The translations under genes were made by a program, and so were the position numbers. This document shows positions 1-7,831 of a DNA stretch of 24,545 bases, piece after piece; positions within the stretch are counted from its first letter, which is position 1, and every line of letters starts with the position of its first letter. The notes below the pieces were generated by a model. The model was not told where the DNA came from. It did not search any database and saw nothing but the letters and a program-made list of their open reading frames with translations. Origin of the DNA: a virus; IMG/VR virus record IMGVR_UViG_3300031722_000163, positions 1-24,545 of that record. One strand, given 5' to 3'.

Positions 1-34
1 CGTGAGGTTCTTCTACTCAGAATTGGGGTCTTCT

Positions 35-52
35 AACCCCAAGGCTGGGGTT
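35..52. repeat. C/G-rich hairpin
   Basis: AACCCC and GGGGTT pair perfectly around a 6-nt loop (AAGGCT). The surrounding 60 bases repeat the elements GGGGTCTT and GGGGTTCTT. A similar CCCCC/GGGGG hairpin followed by TTCTAAG occurs at 12260-12280. It may be a terminator or a short dispersed repeat. It lacks a long T tract. Confidence 0.3.
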
Positions 53-331
53 CTTGATAGGTCAGTTGGGGTAGATGAACCGTATTTTAGGGTTGTATTA
101 TAAGGCATAAAACAAAAAGTACATAACCACAACTCATAAAAGCCTGATAATTAATTAATAATAAATTTGGAGTGAAAAACAAATTGTACATTTACTTTAA
201 TTATGCTTATATAATTAACATATAAAAGCCGAACAAACGAATGATTACTTTAATTAGTGCTTAATACCCGTTTAAACGCCACGTAAAAGCCTATTAAATA
301 AGGATAGAACGATAATAAAACCGAATGATAT

Positions 332-356
332 AAGCCTCTGAAATGGGGCTTTTTTT
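332..356 (+). terminator. Rho-independent terminator, rightward
   Basis: AAGCCTC (332-338) pairs with GGGGCTT (345-351), with one G-T pair, around loop TGAAAT, and a run of T follows. No rightward gene is visible before it inside the window. It may end a transcript that starts to the left of position 1. Confidence 0.55.
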
Positions 357-403
357 ATGCCTAAAAGTACCGATCTAGGGGGTGATGGTAAATGTGCAAT
401 TTG

Positions 404-463
404 ATGAAAAAACTGGATTGGGCTTACAAATGGGCATACAGTTGGGCATACAAAAACATGTAA
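404..463 (+). repeat. 12-bp tandem repeat x3, also readable as a 19-residue WAY-repeat peptide
   Basis: TGGGCTTACA at 419 and TGGGCATACA at 431 and 443 recur with an exact 12-bp period. The same stretch is open from ATG 404 to TAA 461-463 and would encode MKKLDWAYKWAYSWAYKNM, in which W-A-Y recurs every four residues. The DNA may be an iteron-like protein-binding array, such as transposase or repressor sites. Alternatively a tiny amphipathic peptide may be made. No start signal was recognised and neither role is proven. Confidence 0.35.
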
Positions 464-558
464 AATTTATGCTTTAAATATATGCTTAATTACATATAAA
501 CGTGCAAATTCGGTTAAATACGTGTTTAAACTACCCCTTAATGCAGTGTAATAGCATT

Positions 559-580
559 AAAAAAGCGACCTAAGTCGCTT
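559..580 (-). terminator. Rho-independent terminator of the repressor gene
   Basis: Read on the minus strand, AAGCGAC pairs with GTCGCTT around loop TTAG and is followed by six T. It lies about 60 bases beyond the stop of the leftward repressor gene, which fits its transcript end. Confidence 0.65.
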
Positions 581-642
581 ATATATAGAAAAATACAAAT
601 TATTATGTACAAATAGAGCCTACCTGCCTATAATATATGGAT

Positions 643-1110
643 TTATGGATTTGGTTCTGCTGCAATTTTACTCCCCGATTTTGGTATTTTATATGTTGCC
701 TTTTTTGGTATTTTTTCTATTTCTTTCTCTAAGACTGTAACTTTCTCTTTCAATACTCCATTTTCATATGCTAATGTCTCGTATCGAGTAAAAAAGAAGA
801 AAAATGATTTGTCTTCTGATAGATTTATATCTGAATTTATAAATATTTCTTCTTTATTCTCCCTTTTTTCATCGCTATTTATCATTTTCCCCTTACCGGT
901 TATAAGCCAACGAGCGTCTATTTCTTCAAACTTGTTTGTAATATCACATAGTATTTGGAACGATGGAGATGCTCCTGGCGTCTTCAATCTGTTTATTTTC
1001 TCAGATGAGTCGTATTTTAAGTGCTCTGTAGCGAAAGAATTGATACTTTTAATATTATAGTAATCAAGTATTTGCAAAATTCTTTCAAAGAAAGTTGAAA
1101 TTTGTTTCAT
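643..1110 (-). CDS. HTH phage repressor-like protein
   Basis: This 155-residue protein is transcribed leftward, away from the transposition operon, as expected for the lysogeny repressor of a Mu-like phage. Residues about 18-75 resemble the XRE-type helix-turn-helix proteins common in Bacteroidetes prophages. They include a partial DNA-recognition segment (NSFATEHLKYDSSEKINRLK) and the characteristic ending ARWLITGKGKM. Residues about 110-140 (ENGVLKEKVTVLEKEIEKI) are a heptad-like coiled coil, probably for dimerisation. The C-terminus is basic and proline-containing. The first methionine at 1110 sits about 15 bases from a TATGTTTG promoter element, giving a very short leader. A terminator follows at 559-580. 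The name repressor is inferred from position and HTH type; there is no LexA-like protease domain, so RecA-stimulated self-cleavage is not expected. Confidence 0.7.
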   Translation of the reverse strand: MKQISTFFERILQILDYYNIKSINSFATEHLKYDSSEKINRLKTPGASPSFQILCDITNKFEEIDARWLITGKGKMINSDEKRENKEEIFINSDINLSEDKSFFFFFTRYETLAYENGVLKEKVTVLEKEIEKIPKKATYKIPKSGSKIAAEPNP

Positions 1111-1150
1111 ATTTGTTTGTGTATTTCAAACATATTTGTGATATTTGCAA
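1108..1150. promoter_or_regulatory. Divergent promoter/operator between repressor and early operon
   Basis: On the minus strand TATGTTTG (1134-1127) matches the Bacteroidetes -7 consensus TAnnTTTG, with a TTG about 18 bases upstream. On the plus strand TTTG (1116-1119), then 20 bases, then GATATTTG (1140-1147) matches the -33/-7 pair in all but one base. CATATTTGT is repeated at 1108 and 1131 with a variant GATATTTGC at 1140, and CAAACATATTTG (1127-1138) is a near palindrome. The two promoters overlap, so one bound regulator could switch both. Assignments are by motif matching only. Confidence 0.4.
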
Positions 1151-1209
1151 AGCAATTCAGTATTGAAATAACGATACAAATATATAAAAAGTTTAAACAA
1201 TAATAGTTC

Positions 1210-1386
1210 ATGGAAAAAGAAAACAGAATAATTGTAGACAATGGAGTAAAATCAAAGCTATTGATATTGGGAAGTTACCCTACAATACGCCTGGCATTAA
1301 AAGGTGAAGTGAATACGCCACAAAAGATAAAAATCAGAAAAATGGCAATTGAACTTGGTGGTGTACTTAAAGAAAAAAAGGAATGA
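1210..1386 (+). CDS. Ner/Cro-like small DNA-binding protein
   Basis: A 58-residue basic protein is the first gene of the rightward operon, directly opposite the repressor. Residues about 12-50 (GVKSKLLILGSYPTIRLALK then GEVNTPQKIKIRKMA) resemble the small HTH proteins of Bacteroidetes phages: a helix, a turn with S-x-P-T acting as recognition-helix start, then K/R-rich helices. The position corresponds to ner in Mu, whose product turns down early and repressor transcription. The start ATG is at 1210. The stop overlaps the next start (ATGA at 1383-1386), showing translational coupling. Function is inferred from position and a weak HTH likeness. Confidence 0.55.
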   Translation: MEKENRIIVDNGVKSKLLILGSYPTIRLALKGEVNTPQKIKIRKMAIELGGVLKEKKE

Positions 1387-1520
1387 AAAATTTAATTTAC
1401 TGTTTTTTCGAAAACATGTTGGTGAAACCGATAGGTGATAAAATTAGTAAGTACGGTTTATTGATTTGTACAATTCTATTTTTCGGACAATTGGTTTTGA
1501 GAGCTTACCTAAAAGCTTAA
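1383..1520 (+). CDS. Small single-pass membrane protein
   Basis: A 45-residue protein starts within the stop of the preceding gene (ATGA overlap), which supports real translation. Residues about 24-43 (YGLLICTILFFGQLVLRAYL) form one hydrophobic helix after a short, mildly basic N-terminus. No family is recognised. The place between a Ner-like gene and the transposase suggests an early-expressed accessory role, but nothing in the sequence defines it. Confidence 0.5.
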   Translation: MKNLIYCFFENMLVKPIGDKISKYGLLICTILFFGQLVLRAYLKA

Positions 1521-1552
1521 GTGGTTTTTAAACGATTTTTAAAAGTACAACT

Positions 1553-3577
1553 ATGCAATATTATAATAACACACTCACGGTAGAGGCAGGTTGGTTGATT
1601 GAGAATGAAATAATTTCAAAAACTAATTATGACGCACTAGTTCTGCGAAAGAAAATAACTGTTGTCAGAAGAGGATGTAATAATACTCCGGCATTGGTAC
1701 AGTATGATTCTATGCCCGACAGATTTAAAAGAAAAACTGTCGACAAAATTGGATGTGACCCGCATAGAGTAGTAGCGGAAAATCAAATACAAGTGTATAT
1801 CCGTGAAAATATAAAATCGATAGATTTTTTTGAAACACATAAAATTGCTGATGGTCGATTTTTGCCTAAAGATGTACAACGAGAGTATTACGCTAATGCA
1901 ATAGTGCTTGATGCTATCCATGCAATGATTATAAGTAAAAAGATAAAGCGAAGTGCATTAAGTCATAAAACTACACGATCATGGGATAAGATAGCAGAAG
2001 AGGTTCAAGAACTTGACCGCACAAAGTTTCCTCACTCGCTACCGGCTAACCCCCGCAGACTGGAAGACAAGTATAAAAAGTATTTGAAAGATGGCGTGGA
2101 GATGCTTATTCACAAGAATTATTGCAATAAGAATTCGGCAAAAATTGAAAGCGATGTGAAAGAGGCAATTTTAGCCGAATTACTAGCTGACCCACGAAAC
2201 TTTGATAATGCCCAGGTGATGCGATTCTACAACATTTTTGCAAAAACAACAGGGTCGCAAGAAATAACGAGCAGTACAGTAGCCAACTGGCGTGATAAAT
2301 TTGATACTAACATATTTGCAGGCCGTAGAGGTGCAGTGGCATTCTCAAATAAAAAAGCAATGCAGGTAAAACGTTCGGCACCGAGTTGCCCGCTCTATTA
2401 TTGGACAATGGATGGTTGGGATGTGGAACTACTCTTCCAACGAACAGAAGTAAAAGCGAAAACCGGATATTCAACCACTACATATCATCACAGACCAACC
2501 GTAGTAGTGATTTTGGATGCATTCAATAAATATCCGGTGGGATATGCGATAGGAATACATGAAAGCCCGGACTTGATACGGTTAGCAATGAGAAATGCTG
2601 CACAACATACCAAGGAGCTATTTGGAACGATGTATCGCACTCACCAGGTACAGAGTGATAGGTATCAGATAAAGAACCTGACACCATTTTACGAAACGAT
2701 GGCCGATAAGAGTACACCTGCTAAAGCAAAGAACGCAAAATCAAAAATCATTGAACCTTACTTCAAGCATTTGAACCGCGATTATTGCCAACTAGAACCA
2801 AACTGGGCAGGATGGGGTATTACCTCGAAAAAAGATAGTCAGCCGAACGATGAGTTCCTGCAAAAATACAAAAAGAATTTCCCGAACTACGAAGAGGTTT
2901 GCCAAATGGTAGTTGATATAATCGAAAAAGAGCGCGCACTGAAACTTGAACAGTATATGCAAAAGTGGGGTGAAATGCCCGAAGCTGATAAAATTGAGTT
3001 TAAAGTTGAGAATTACCTGAATGCATTTGGCGAAGTGCTTACACATTCAAGAACCGGAAAGGAAACAACGGCAATGATTCAGCATAATGCTATAACAATA
3101 ACAATAAACGGCATTAAACGCGAATATGATTGCTTTGATCTAGAATTTAGAGATCACTATAGTACTCAATGGCGATTTAAGTACGATCCGAATGATGCGA
3201 CTAAGGTATTGGCCATAAACAGAGATGAAACGCTTCAATTCTTACTCGAAGAGAAATACATTCAGCCAATGGCTTTGAAAGATAGAAAAGTTGGCGATAG
3301 TGGCGAGTTGCAACGAGTGAGAGAGTTTAATTCCAGTTTGGAAAAACAATCGACTGATTTTAGAGCTCAAAACATTGAAAAGATGGCAAGTGTAATGCCT
3401 CTAATGTTGCAGAACGATACGCTTAAAAAACTTATGATTACCGATAGTCATGGACAACATAAGGACCGTAGAAATGACGACCGACGAGTGACAGCAAAAG
3501 CATCTCCACAAAAGGAATTGAAAAGCCGGGCAGTGGATGTTGAGGATGAGGAAATTGATTTTAGAAGTTTATACTAA
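1553..3577 (+). CDS. MuA-like DDE transposase
   Basis: This 674-residue protein has the size and layout of the Mu transposase A family (Mu A is about 660 residues), which catalyses integration and replicative transposition by strand transfer. The N-terminal 50 residues look like a Mu-type DNA-binding domain and residues 100-250 are helical and basic. The catalytic core is clear: D287 in WTMDGWD, D369 in VQSDRYQ and E401 in KIIEPYFKHLNR, with 31 residues between the second D and E, as in DDE recombinases. VVVILDAFNKYPVGYAIG (317-334) is the core beta-hairpin region. Residues after about 470 should form the beta-barrel and the C-terminal region that contacts the ATPase. The AAA ATPase follows 45 bases downstream, matching the Mu A-B order. 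Assignment of E401 rather than a nearby acid is by pattern. Confidence 0.9.
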   Translation: MQYYNNTLTVEAGWLIENEIISKTNYDALVLRKKITVVRRGCNNTPALVQYDSMPDRFKRKTVDKIGCDPHRVVAENQIQVYIRENIKSIDFFETHKIADGRFLPKDVQREYYANAIVLDAIHAMIISKKIKRSALSHKTTRSWDKIAEEVQELDRTKFPHSLPANPRRLEDKYKKYLKDGVEMLIHKNYCNKNSAKIESDVKEAILAELLADPRNFDNAQVMRFYNIFAKTTGSQEITSSTVANWRDKFDTNIFAGRRGAVAFSNKKAMQVKRSAPSCPLYYWTMDGWDVELLFQRTEVKAKTGYSTTTYHHRPTVVVILDAFNKYPVGYAIGIHESPDLIRLAMRNAAQHTKELFGTMYRTHQVQSDRYQIKNLTPFYETMADKSTPAKAKNAKSKIIEPYFKHLNRDYCQLEPNWAGWGITSKKDSQPNDEFLQKYKKNFPNYEEVCQMVVDIIEKERALKLEQYMQKWGEMPEADKIEFKVENYLNAFGEVLTHSRTGKETTAMIQHNAITITINGIKREYDCFDLEFRDHYSTQWRFKYDPNDATKVLAINRDETLQFLLEEKYIQPMALKDRKVGDSGELQRVREFNSSLEKQSTDFRAQNIEKMASVMPLMLQNDTLKKLMITDSHGQHKDRRNDDRRVTAKASPQKELKSRAVDVEDEEIDFRSLY

Positions 3578-3622
3578 TACTAACATGGTAATTGAATTTT
3601 ACCATACAAAAAAAATACGAAA

Positions 3623-4507
3623 ATGAATAGAATTAAAAAAGAAGTAATTGTAAATGCCCTTTGGGAGTATTGCGAACGATATGGTAGTCAGAGTAAAGCA
3701 GCAAAAAGTTTAAAGGATGTAAGTGCTGCAACTATCAGCCAAATGCTTAATGAAAATTGGGGTTTGATACGCGATGAAATGTGGAGGTCGGTTGCTTCGC
3801 AAATAGGGGTTAAACTTAAAGAATGGGAGCAGGTAGATACGGCAGACCACAAGCTTATGACTTCGATTTTGGAGGATGCAAAAGAAAATAGCCTGGTAAT
3901 GGCTATATGCGGTCAGGCAGGAAGCGGTAAAAGTTTTACAATTGACCATTTTCGCAGTAGAAACAAAAATGTATTCGCCCTGAAATGTAATAGCTTTTGG
4001 AATAAGAAAACATTTTTAGCAGAGATACTCAAAGAGATGGGTATTGAATACAGGGGATTGACCGAAAGCGATATGATGTCAGAGGCAATTCACAGTATTA
4101 TTAAACTTGAAAATCCTCTTTTGATTTTTGACGAAGCCGATAAATTAAGCGATGCCTCTCTTTACCTTTTCATTTCGCTGTATAACGCTATTGAAGATGA
4201 ATGCGGAATTATACTCTGCGCTACCAAACACCTCGAAAAAAGCTTGCTACGTGGCGTATCGCTTAATAAAAAAGGGTACAACGAAATTTGGAGTCGTATT
4301 GGTCGCAGATGTATTTCATTGAGAGGTGTAACAGCTGCTGATATAGTGGGAATATGCGAAAGTAATGGAGTTACAGACCAACGATCAATACAGGCAGTAA
4401 TTGCAGACTCGGAAAGTGATCTGAGACGTGTGAAGCGAAAAATATATGCCATTAAAAAGAGTCGGACTGCTCACATTGGTGAAGTACGGGTTTCAAATGA
4501 GGATTAA
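3623..4507 (+). CDS. MuB-like AAA ATPase, transposition target-capture protein
   Basis: This 294-residue protein corresponds to Mu B, the ATP-dependent DNA-binding protein that selects target DNA and stimulates the transposase. Residues 22-44 form an N-terminal helix-turn-helix (SQSKAAKSLKDVSAATISQM). Walker A is GQAGSGKS (97-104) and Walker B is LLIFDEAD (166-173). A sensor-1-like stretch IILCATKHLE lies near 196-205, and arginines in WSRIGRR near 223-229 may supply the arginine finger. The stop codon is immediately followed by the start of the next gene. N-terminal HTH plus AAA core is the standard arrangement in this family. Confidence 0.88.
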   Translation: MNRIKKEVIVNALWEYCERYGSQSKAAKSLKDVSAATISQMLNENWGLIRDEMWRSVASQIGVKLKEWEQVDTADHKLMTSILEDAKENSLVMAICGQAGSGKSFTIDHFRSRNKNVFALKCNSFWNKKTFLAEILKEMGIEYRGLTESDMMSEAIHSIIKLENPLLIFDEADKLSDASLYLFISLYNAIEDECGIILCATKHLEKSLLRGVSLNKKGYNEIWSRIGRRCISLRGVTAADIVGICESNGVTDQRSIQAVIADSESDLRRVKRKIYAIKKSRTAHIGEVRVSNED

Positions 4508-5146
4508 ATGGCGATTAAAAGAGCTTTAACGGCTAAGGATGTAATGAATTACAAACCTCACTTATTGAACTTTGAAAGTGATTGGTTGGATTTAATAGGA
4601 AAGCCGGAACTAACGGGTACTTGGTTGATATGGGGTAATTCGGCAAACGGTAAAACACGATTTGCATTACAACTAGCAAAGTACATGAGCAAATTTGCGC
4701 GAGTGGCGTATAATTCATTGGAGGAAGGTTTAAGCCAGTCGATGAAAGCAGCTATAAGCGATGTAGGTATGATGGATGCAAAGGGTTTTTTGCTCCTGGA
4801 CAAAGAGCCAATAAACGAATTGACTGAACGACTTAGGAAGCGTAAAAGCCCGGATGTGATCATCATTGATTCGCTCCAATATACCGGAATGAATTATTGC
4901 GATTACAAAAAGCTAAAGGACGAATTCAGAAATAAGCTTTTCATTTTTGTGAGCCATGCCGATGGGCGTGAACCAAAAGGACAAGTGGGTAAGTCGATAC
5001 GATACGATGCTTTTGTAAAGATAATGGTTGCCGGATATATGGCAAAAGCTGAAAGCCGGTACGGTGGCGATAAAGATAGTCAGTATGTAGTTTGGCAAAA
5101 GGGATATGACAGTTTTTACGCTTGCGAAAAAGTTGGAAATAAATAA
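4508..5146 (+). CDS. RecA-like P-loop ATPase
   Basis: This 212-residue protein begins on the base after the MuB-like stop, so the two are coupled. Walker A is GNSANGKT (43-50) preceded by a beta strand (TWLIWG). Walker B is VIIIDS (117-122), and FVSHADG (147-153) fits the following strand and conserved polar turn of RecA/RadA-fold ATPases. The fold suggests DNA-related ATP hydrolysis, as in phage Sak4-type recombinases or DnaB/RadA-like proteins. Mu itself has no such gene at this position. A role in replication-repair or strand annealing during transposition is inference. Confidence 0.65.
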   Translation: MAIKRALTAKDVMNYKPHLLNFESDWLDLIGKPELTGTWLIWGNSANGKTRFALQLAKYMSKFARVAYNSLEEGLSQSMKAAISDVGMMDAKGFLLLDKEPINELTERLRKRKSPDVIIIDSLQYTGMNYCDYKKLKDEFRNKLFIFVSHADGREPKGQVGKSIRYDAFVKIMVAGYMAKAESRYGGDKDSQYVVWQKGYDSFYACEKVGNK

Positions 5147-5164
5147 TTAAAAAAACATACGGAT

Positions 5165-5611
5165 ATGAAAACGATTATGGACGTAGAACAAAAAAGATTG
5201 CTAAAGAAGTTTCACACGCTTCTTGGTTTAGCCGGAATTGATAATGAAGGTAAGTTATTGCTGTTGGCACAATACGGTGTAGAGAGCAGCAAAGATTTAT
5301 CGCCTTACGATTTATTAGAATTGTGCAATAAGCTGCAATTGCAATCTGACCCACAACTGGCTGCACTGGATAAAGCCCGCAAACGCCTGATAGCTTCTAT
5401 ATGTGGATGGCGTGTGAGCATGGGTGCCACACCTTCGGTAATTGAAGCTAAAAAGATAGCATGCCATGCAGCCTCGGTGAAAGACTTCAATCAAATAACT
5501 CAGGAGCGACTGCGAAGCCTATACAGTGCTTTCGGTAAGAAAACAAAGGATTTGAAAACAGTCAGTGAAATGACCAACGAGAATATAAAGAGAATTATCA
5601 CCTTAAATTAA
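5165..5611 (+). CDS. GemA/gp16-like (DUF1018) phage protein
   Basis: This 148-residue protein has an N-terminal helical part (KRLLKKFHTLLGLAGIDNEG), the pattern of a small loop plus SSKDLSPYDLLELCNKL, and a C-terminal part beginning ICGWRVSMGATPS and continuing with ITQERLRSLYSAFGKK. This layout matches the DUF1018 family that includes Mu GemA, an early regulator reported to affect host gene expression and DNA supercoiling. Gene order (transposase, B, then GemA-like) agrees with Mu. Similarity is judged by eye over short segments, so the family call is moderate. Confidence 0.6.
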   Translation: MKTIMDVEQKRLLKKFHTLLGLAGIDNEGKLLLLAQYGVESSKDLSPYDLLELCNKLQLQSDPQLAALDKARKRLIASICGWRVSMGATPSVIEAKKIACHAASVKDFNQITQERLRSLYSAFGKKTKDLKTVSEMTNENIKRIITLN

Positions 5612-5619
5612 TCACACAC

Positions 5620-6102
5620 ATGTCGGAAAAATTATTTACAGCAAAAGAGGCCATTGAAAGAAACAAGGTATCACATAGAATAAGTATGCGTAAAAAGCGA
5701 GCTAAAACAACGGCTGAATACGATGCAATAGTAGCTGAGCATAAAAGGCAACTAGCTACTGAAAGAGAGAAAAAAAGGAATATACGTAACATAAAACTTT
5801 CGAAAGAAATGGAAGAACTTGAACTTATCAATCAACAAAAAATTGAACGTCAAAGATTACGTGATTTGCAAGAAAAGTTATTCAAGGATGACGGTACCAA
5901 GCTTCAAAAGCAAGAGCAATTACAAAGTGACTTAGTGCACTGGCTCGAAATGAACCCGATTTCAAACCCAAGCTTTTGGAAAGTGTACGAAAAGCTGCGA
6001 GAATGCGAAGTTCGCATAATGTCGCTGACAAAAGGTCACCAATACGGTGGTGGGTCGGGTGGTTTAAAGGAGTTCTCCACATTCAATCTTAAAACGGCAT
6101 GA
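5620..6102 (+). CDS. Charged coiled-coil protein of unknown function
   Basis: A 160-residue protein of which residues about 15-110 are very rich in K, R and E with a heptad-like pattern (EMEELELINQQKIERQRLRD), predicting a long coiled coil. The tail contains a glycine-rich GGGSGG segment. No family is recognised. The last codon overlaps the next gene's start (ATGA, 6099-6102). It sits between GemA-like and DUF3164 genes in the early operon, where a DNA- or protein-bridging function would be plausible but is not shown. Confidence 0.6.
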   Translation: MSEKLFTAKEAIERNKVSHRISMRKKRAKTTAEYDAIVAEHKRQLATEREKKRNIRNIKLSKEMEELELINQQKIERQRLRDLQEKLFKDDGTKLQKQEQLQSDLVHWLEMNPISNPSFWKVYEKLRECEVRIMSLTKGHQYGGGSGGLKEFSTFNLKTA

Positions 6103-6407
6103 AATATATAAAACCAAAAATAGGCGGCTATTTCAAATACGACAATCTTATTTACTTGGCTAAAGAGCTAATAGAGCCACACTACTGCGTTGGATGCTGT
6201 TTTCATAGCCTAATGAAAGGACACAGCGAATGTAGTGCTACAAATGCATTGAACTGCAAAGGAATGATATTCGAAGATGTGACGGATAACGTGGAAGTTG
6301 AGTTGATAGATGAACGATTTAAAGGTTTTTTCAAATTCTTTGTAATTGTGGCGATATGGTTAGCAGTGATAGTTTATACAGTAATTAATTATAATAAATA
6401 CAATTAA
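6099..6407 (+). CDS. Cysteine-rich protein with C-terminal membrane helix
   Basis: A 102-residue protein translated from an ATG overlapping the previous stop. Residues about 29-55 hold a cysteine cluster (YCVGCCFHS, then SECSATNALNCKG) that could bind a metal. Residues about 79-98 (FFVIVAIWLAVIVYTVI) form a single transmembrane helix near the C-terminus, followed by a short polar tail, giving a tail-anchored topology. No family is recognised. A membrane protein in a transposition operon is noteworthy, but no function can be assigned. Confidence 0.55.
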   Translation: MKYIKPKIGGYFKYDNLIYLAKELIEPHYCVGCCFHSLMKGHSECSATNALNCKGMIFEDVTDNVEVELIDERFKGFFKFFVIVAIWLAVIVYTVINYNKYN

Positions 6408-6414
6408 AATCAAA

Positions 6415-7071
6415 ATGGCAAAACAAGTAAGCGTATCGGACTTAACGCCCGAACAGATTAAAGAACTACATGCTCAGTTTCGTGAGCAAGAAAAAAAGGC
6501 AGCCGAACAACGAACAGCAGACAGACTCGCTCTGATTGACTTGGAAAATGAGGTTGTGATTGAAATGATGGCCGAGGTTGAATTATTATCCTCTGCAATT
6601 GTAAACTTCAAGCAAAAGTGTATTCACAAGCTTGAACCGCTTATGAAAATGAAAACTGACTTAGCAAAAGCGGCATCGCAACAAAAGTCATTCACCTTTA
6701 AGTCAAAGGACAATAAGTTCAAATTCATTGTTGACTACAATGATACTTTCAAGTACGATGACGGTATTCATGCCGGTGTTGAATATGCAAAGCAATGGCT
6801 TACTGAAAAATCAGACGAAAGTGAAGATTCAAAGATGATGACTTCCATTATTGAGAATTTACTCGGAAAATCGAGAGGTGGAACATACTCGGCTGAGAAC
6901 CTTTGGATATTCGTAAGTTCTGCAGAGGATTACGACGTTCCTCTTTTGAAATTGGCTGCTGAAGCGGTGAAAAAATCACTTTATAAGGAAATGACAAGCG
7001 TAAGCGTGAAAGTCTTTAAAAAGGAAGAATTTGGATATAAACAGTTGCCTTTATCAGCAACTAAAGCTTAA
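6415..7071 (+). CDS. DUF3164 family phage protein
   Basis: This 218-residue protein matches the DUF3164 family found in early operons of Mu-like phages. The N-terminal half is helical and charged (MAEVELLSSAIVNFKQKCIH). A beta-rich middle (KFIVDYNDTFKYDDGIHAGV) is followed by a C-terminal helical region ending with a small beta unit. The family has no settled function. Its constant place near gam/gemA-type genes suggests involvement in DNA metabolism. It starts 7 bases after the preceding gene and is followed after 7 bases by the next one, so it is part of the operon. Confidence 0.7.
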   Translation: MAKQVSVSDLTPEQIKELHAQFREQEKKAAEQRTADRLALIDLENEVVIEMMAEVELLSSAIVNFKQKCIHKLEPLMKMKTDLAKAASQQKSFTFKSKDNKFKFIVDYNDTFKYDDGIHAGVEYAKQWLTEKSDESEDSKMMTSIIENLLGKSRGGTYSAENLWIFVSSAEDYDVPLLKLAAEAVKKSLYKEMTSVSVKVFKKEEFGYKQLPLSATKA

Positions 7072-7078
7072 ATAGAAA

Positions 7079-7300
7079 ATGGGAAATACAGAAAAATTAA
7101 AACAGATAGTTTCATTATCAAATGAATTAGAATTAAACCCGGAAGATGAAGCTATGATTCTTTTGGTTGTAGTGGAAGGTAGAGTTAAACCTTGTATAAT
7201 GGGAAATCAGGAACTATTAGAGGCTGCAATTAGTTCAGCCGCTAAAAATAGTGATGATTTCAAAGAAATAATTACTAATGTCGTAGAGAGTTTAAATTAA
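7079..7300 (+). CDS. Small hypothetical protein
   Basis: A 73-residue acidic protein that seems helical throughout, with two hydrophobic helices (EAMILLVVVEG and LLEAAISSAA). It lies 7 bases after the DUF3164 gene in the same orientation. No motif or family is recognised, and only its operon position and open frame support it. Confidence 0.5.
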   Translation: MGNTEKLKQIVSLSNELELNPEDEAMILLVVVEGRVKPCIMGNQELLEAAISSAAKNSDDFKEIITNVVESLN

Positions 7301-7339
7301 AATTAATCAGTTCCACACACGGAACATAAACAAAACAGT

Positions 7340-7831
7340 ATGAGTGATAAAAAAAAGGACTCCGATAAAAAGGAGAAAAAAGTGATTTCAGGCAATTTGC
7401 ATTCATGGTTTAGCACTAAGCTAAAATATGAAAAAACAGCTGAAGAGGGTAAAATTATATCCGTAGCGGAGGAGTATTTAGTCGATGCTCTATCTTTCAC
7501 AGAGGCAGAGGCTCGGATTAATAAAGAGATGGCTCCATTCATTAGCGGAACATTCAAAGTCACAGCTGTAAGACGCGCTCGAATTAATGAGATGTTTACG
7601 AATGAGAATGGTGACAAATGGTATCGTTGTAAAGTATTCTTTATTTCGCTTGACGAAGAAAAGGGAATTGAAAAACGTACTGCAGTTACAATGTTTGCAC
7701 AAGCAAACGACGTGAAAGATGCATGGGATGTTCTCCAAGAAGGCATGAAAGCATCCATGGCCGACTATAAGGTTCATTCAATTGTCGAAACTTCCATACT
7801 CGATGTATATCCATTTGATGCGGCTGCTTAA
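7340..7831 (+). CDS. DUF4494 family protein
   Basis: This 163-residue protein fits DUF4494, a family seen mainly in Bacteroidetes phages and mobile elements. Recognisable parts are WFSTKLKYEKTAEEGK near residues 23-38, the signature YLVDALSFTEAEARINKEM (about 45-64), SGTFKVTAVRRARINEM, WYRCKVFFISLDEEKGIEKR and a C-terminal DYKVHSIVETSILDVY. The first 15 residues are a lysine-rich extension. The function is unknown. Presence here supports the Bacteroidetes assignment. It directly precedes the first DGR target gene. Confidence 0.75.
   Translation: MSDKKKDSDKKEKKVISGNLHSWFSTKLKYEKTAEEGKIISVAEEYLVDALSFTEAEARINKEMAPFISGTFKVTAVRRARINEMFTNENGDKWYRCKVFFISLDEEKGIEKRTAVTMFAQANDVKDAWDVLQEGMKASMADYKVHSIVETSILDVYPFDAAA

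Larger units (their letters stand above)
1..642. other. Gene-poor left region, probable phage left end and/or flank
   Basis: No convincing gene longer than about 20 codons is seen. The stretch contains a C/G hairpin at 35-52, three copies of TAAAAGCC (137-144, 223-230, 284-291), a direct repeat of TTACTTTAATTA followed by TGCTTA (192-209 and 245-263), a rightward terminator (332-356), three 12-bp tandem repeats (419-454) and a leftward terminator (559-580). In transposable phages the repressor gene lies close to the left end, where transposase-binding repeats are found, so part of this may be the phage end. The host/phage junction could not be located. Confidence 0.5.

Noticed and set aside
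185-190. TGTACA at the left as the exact phage terminus
   Set aside because: Mu-like ends often begin with TG, but TGTACA also occurs near 605 and no host junction or opposite end is available to confirm.
643-1110. Plus-strand 83-codon frame opposite the repressor
   Set aside because: Hydrophobic translation of the antisense of an HTH protein; the minus-strand frame has domain likeness, promoter and terminator.
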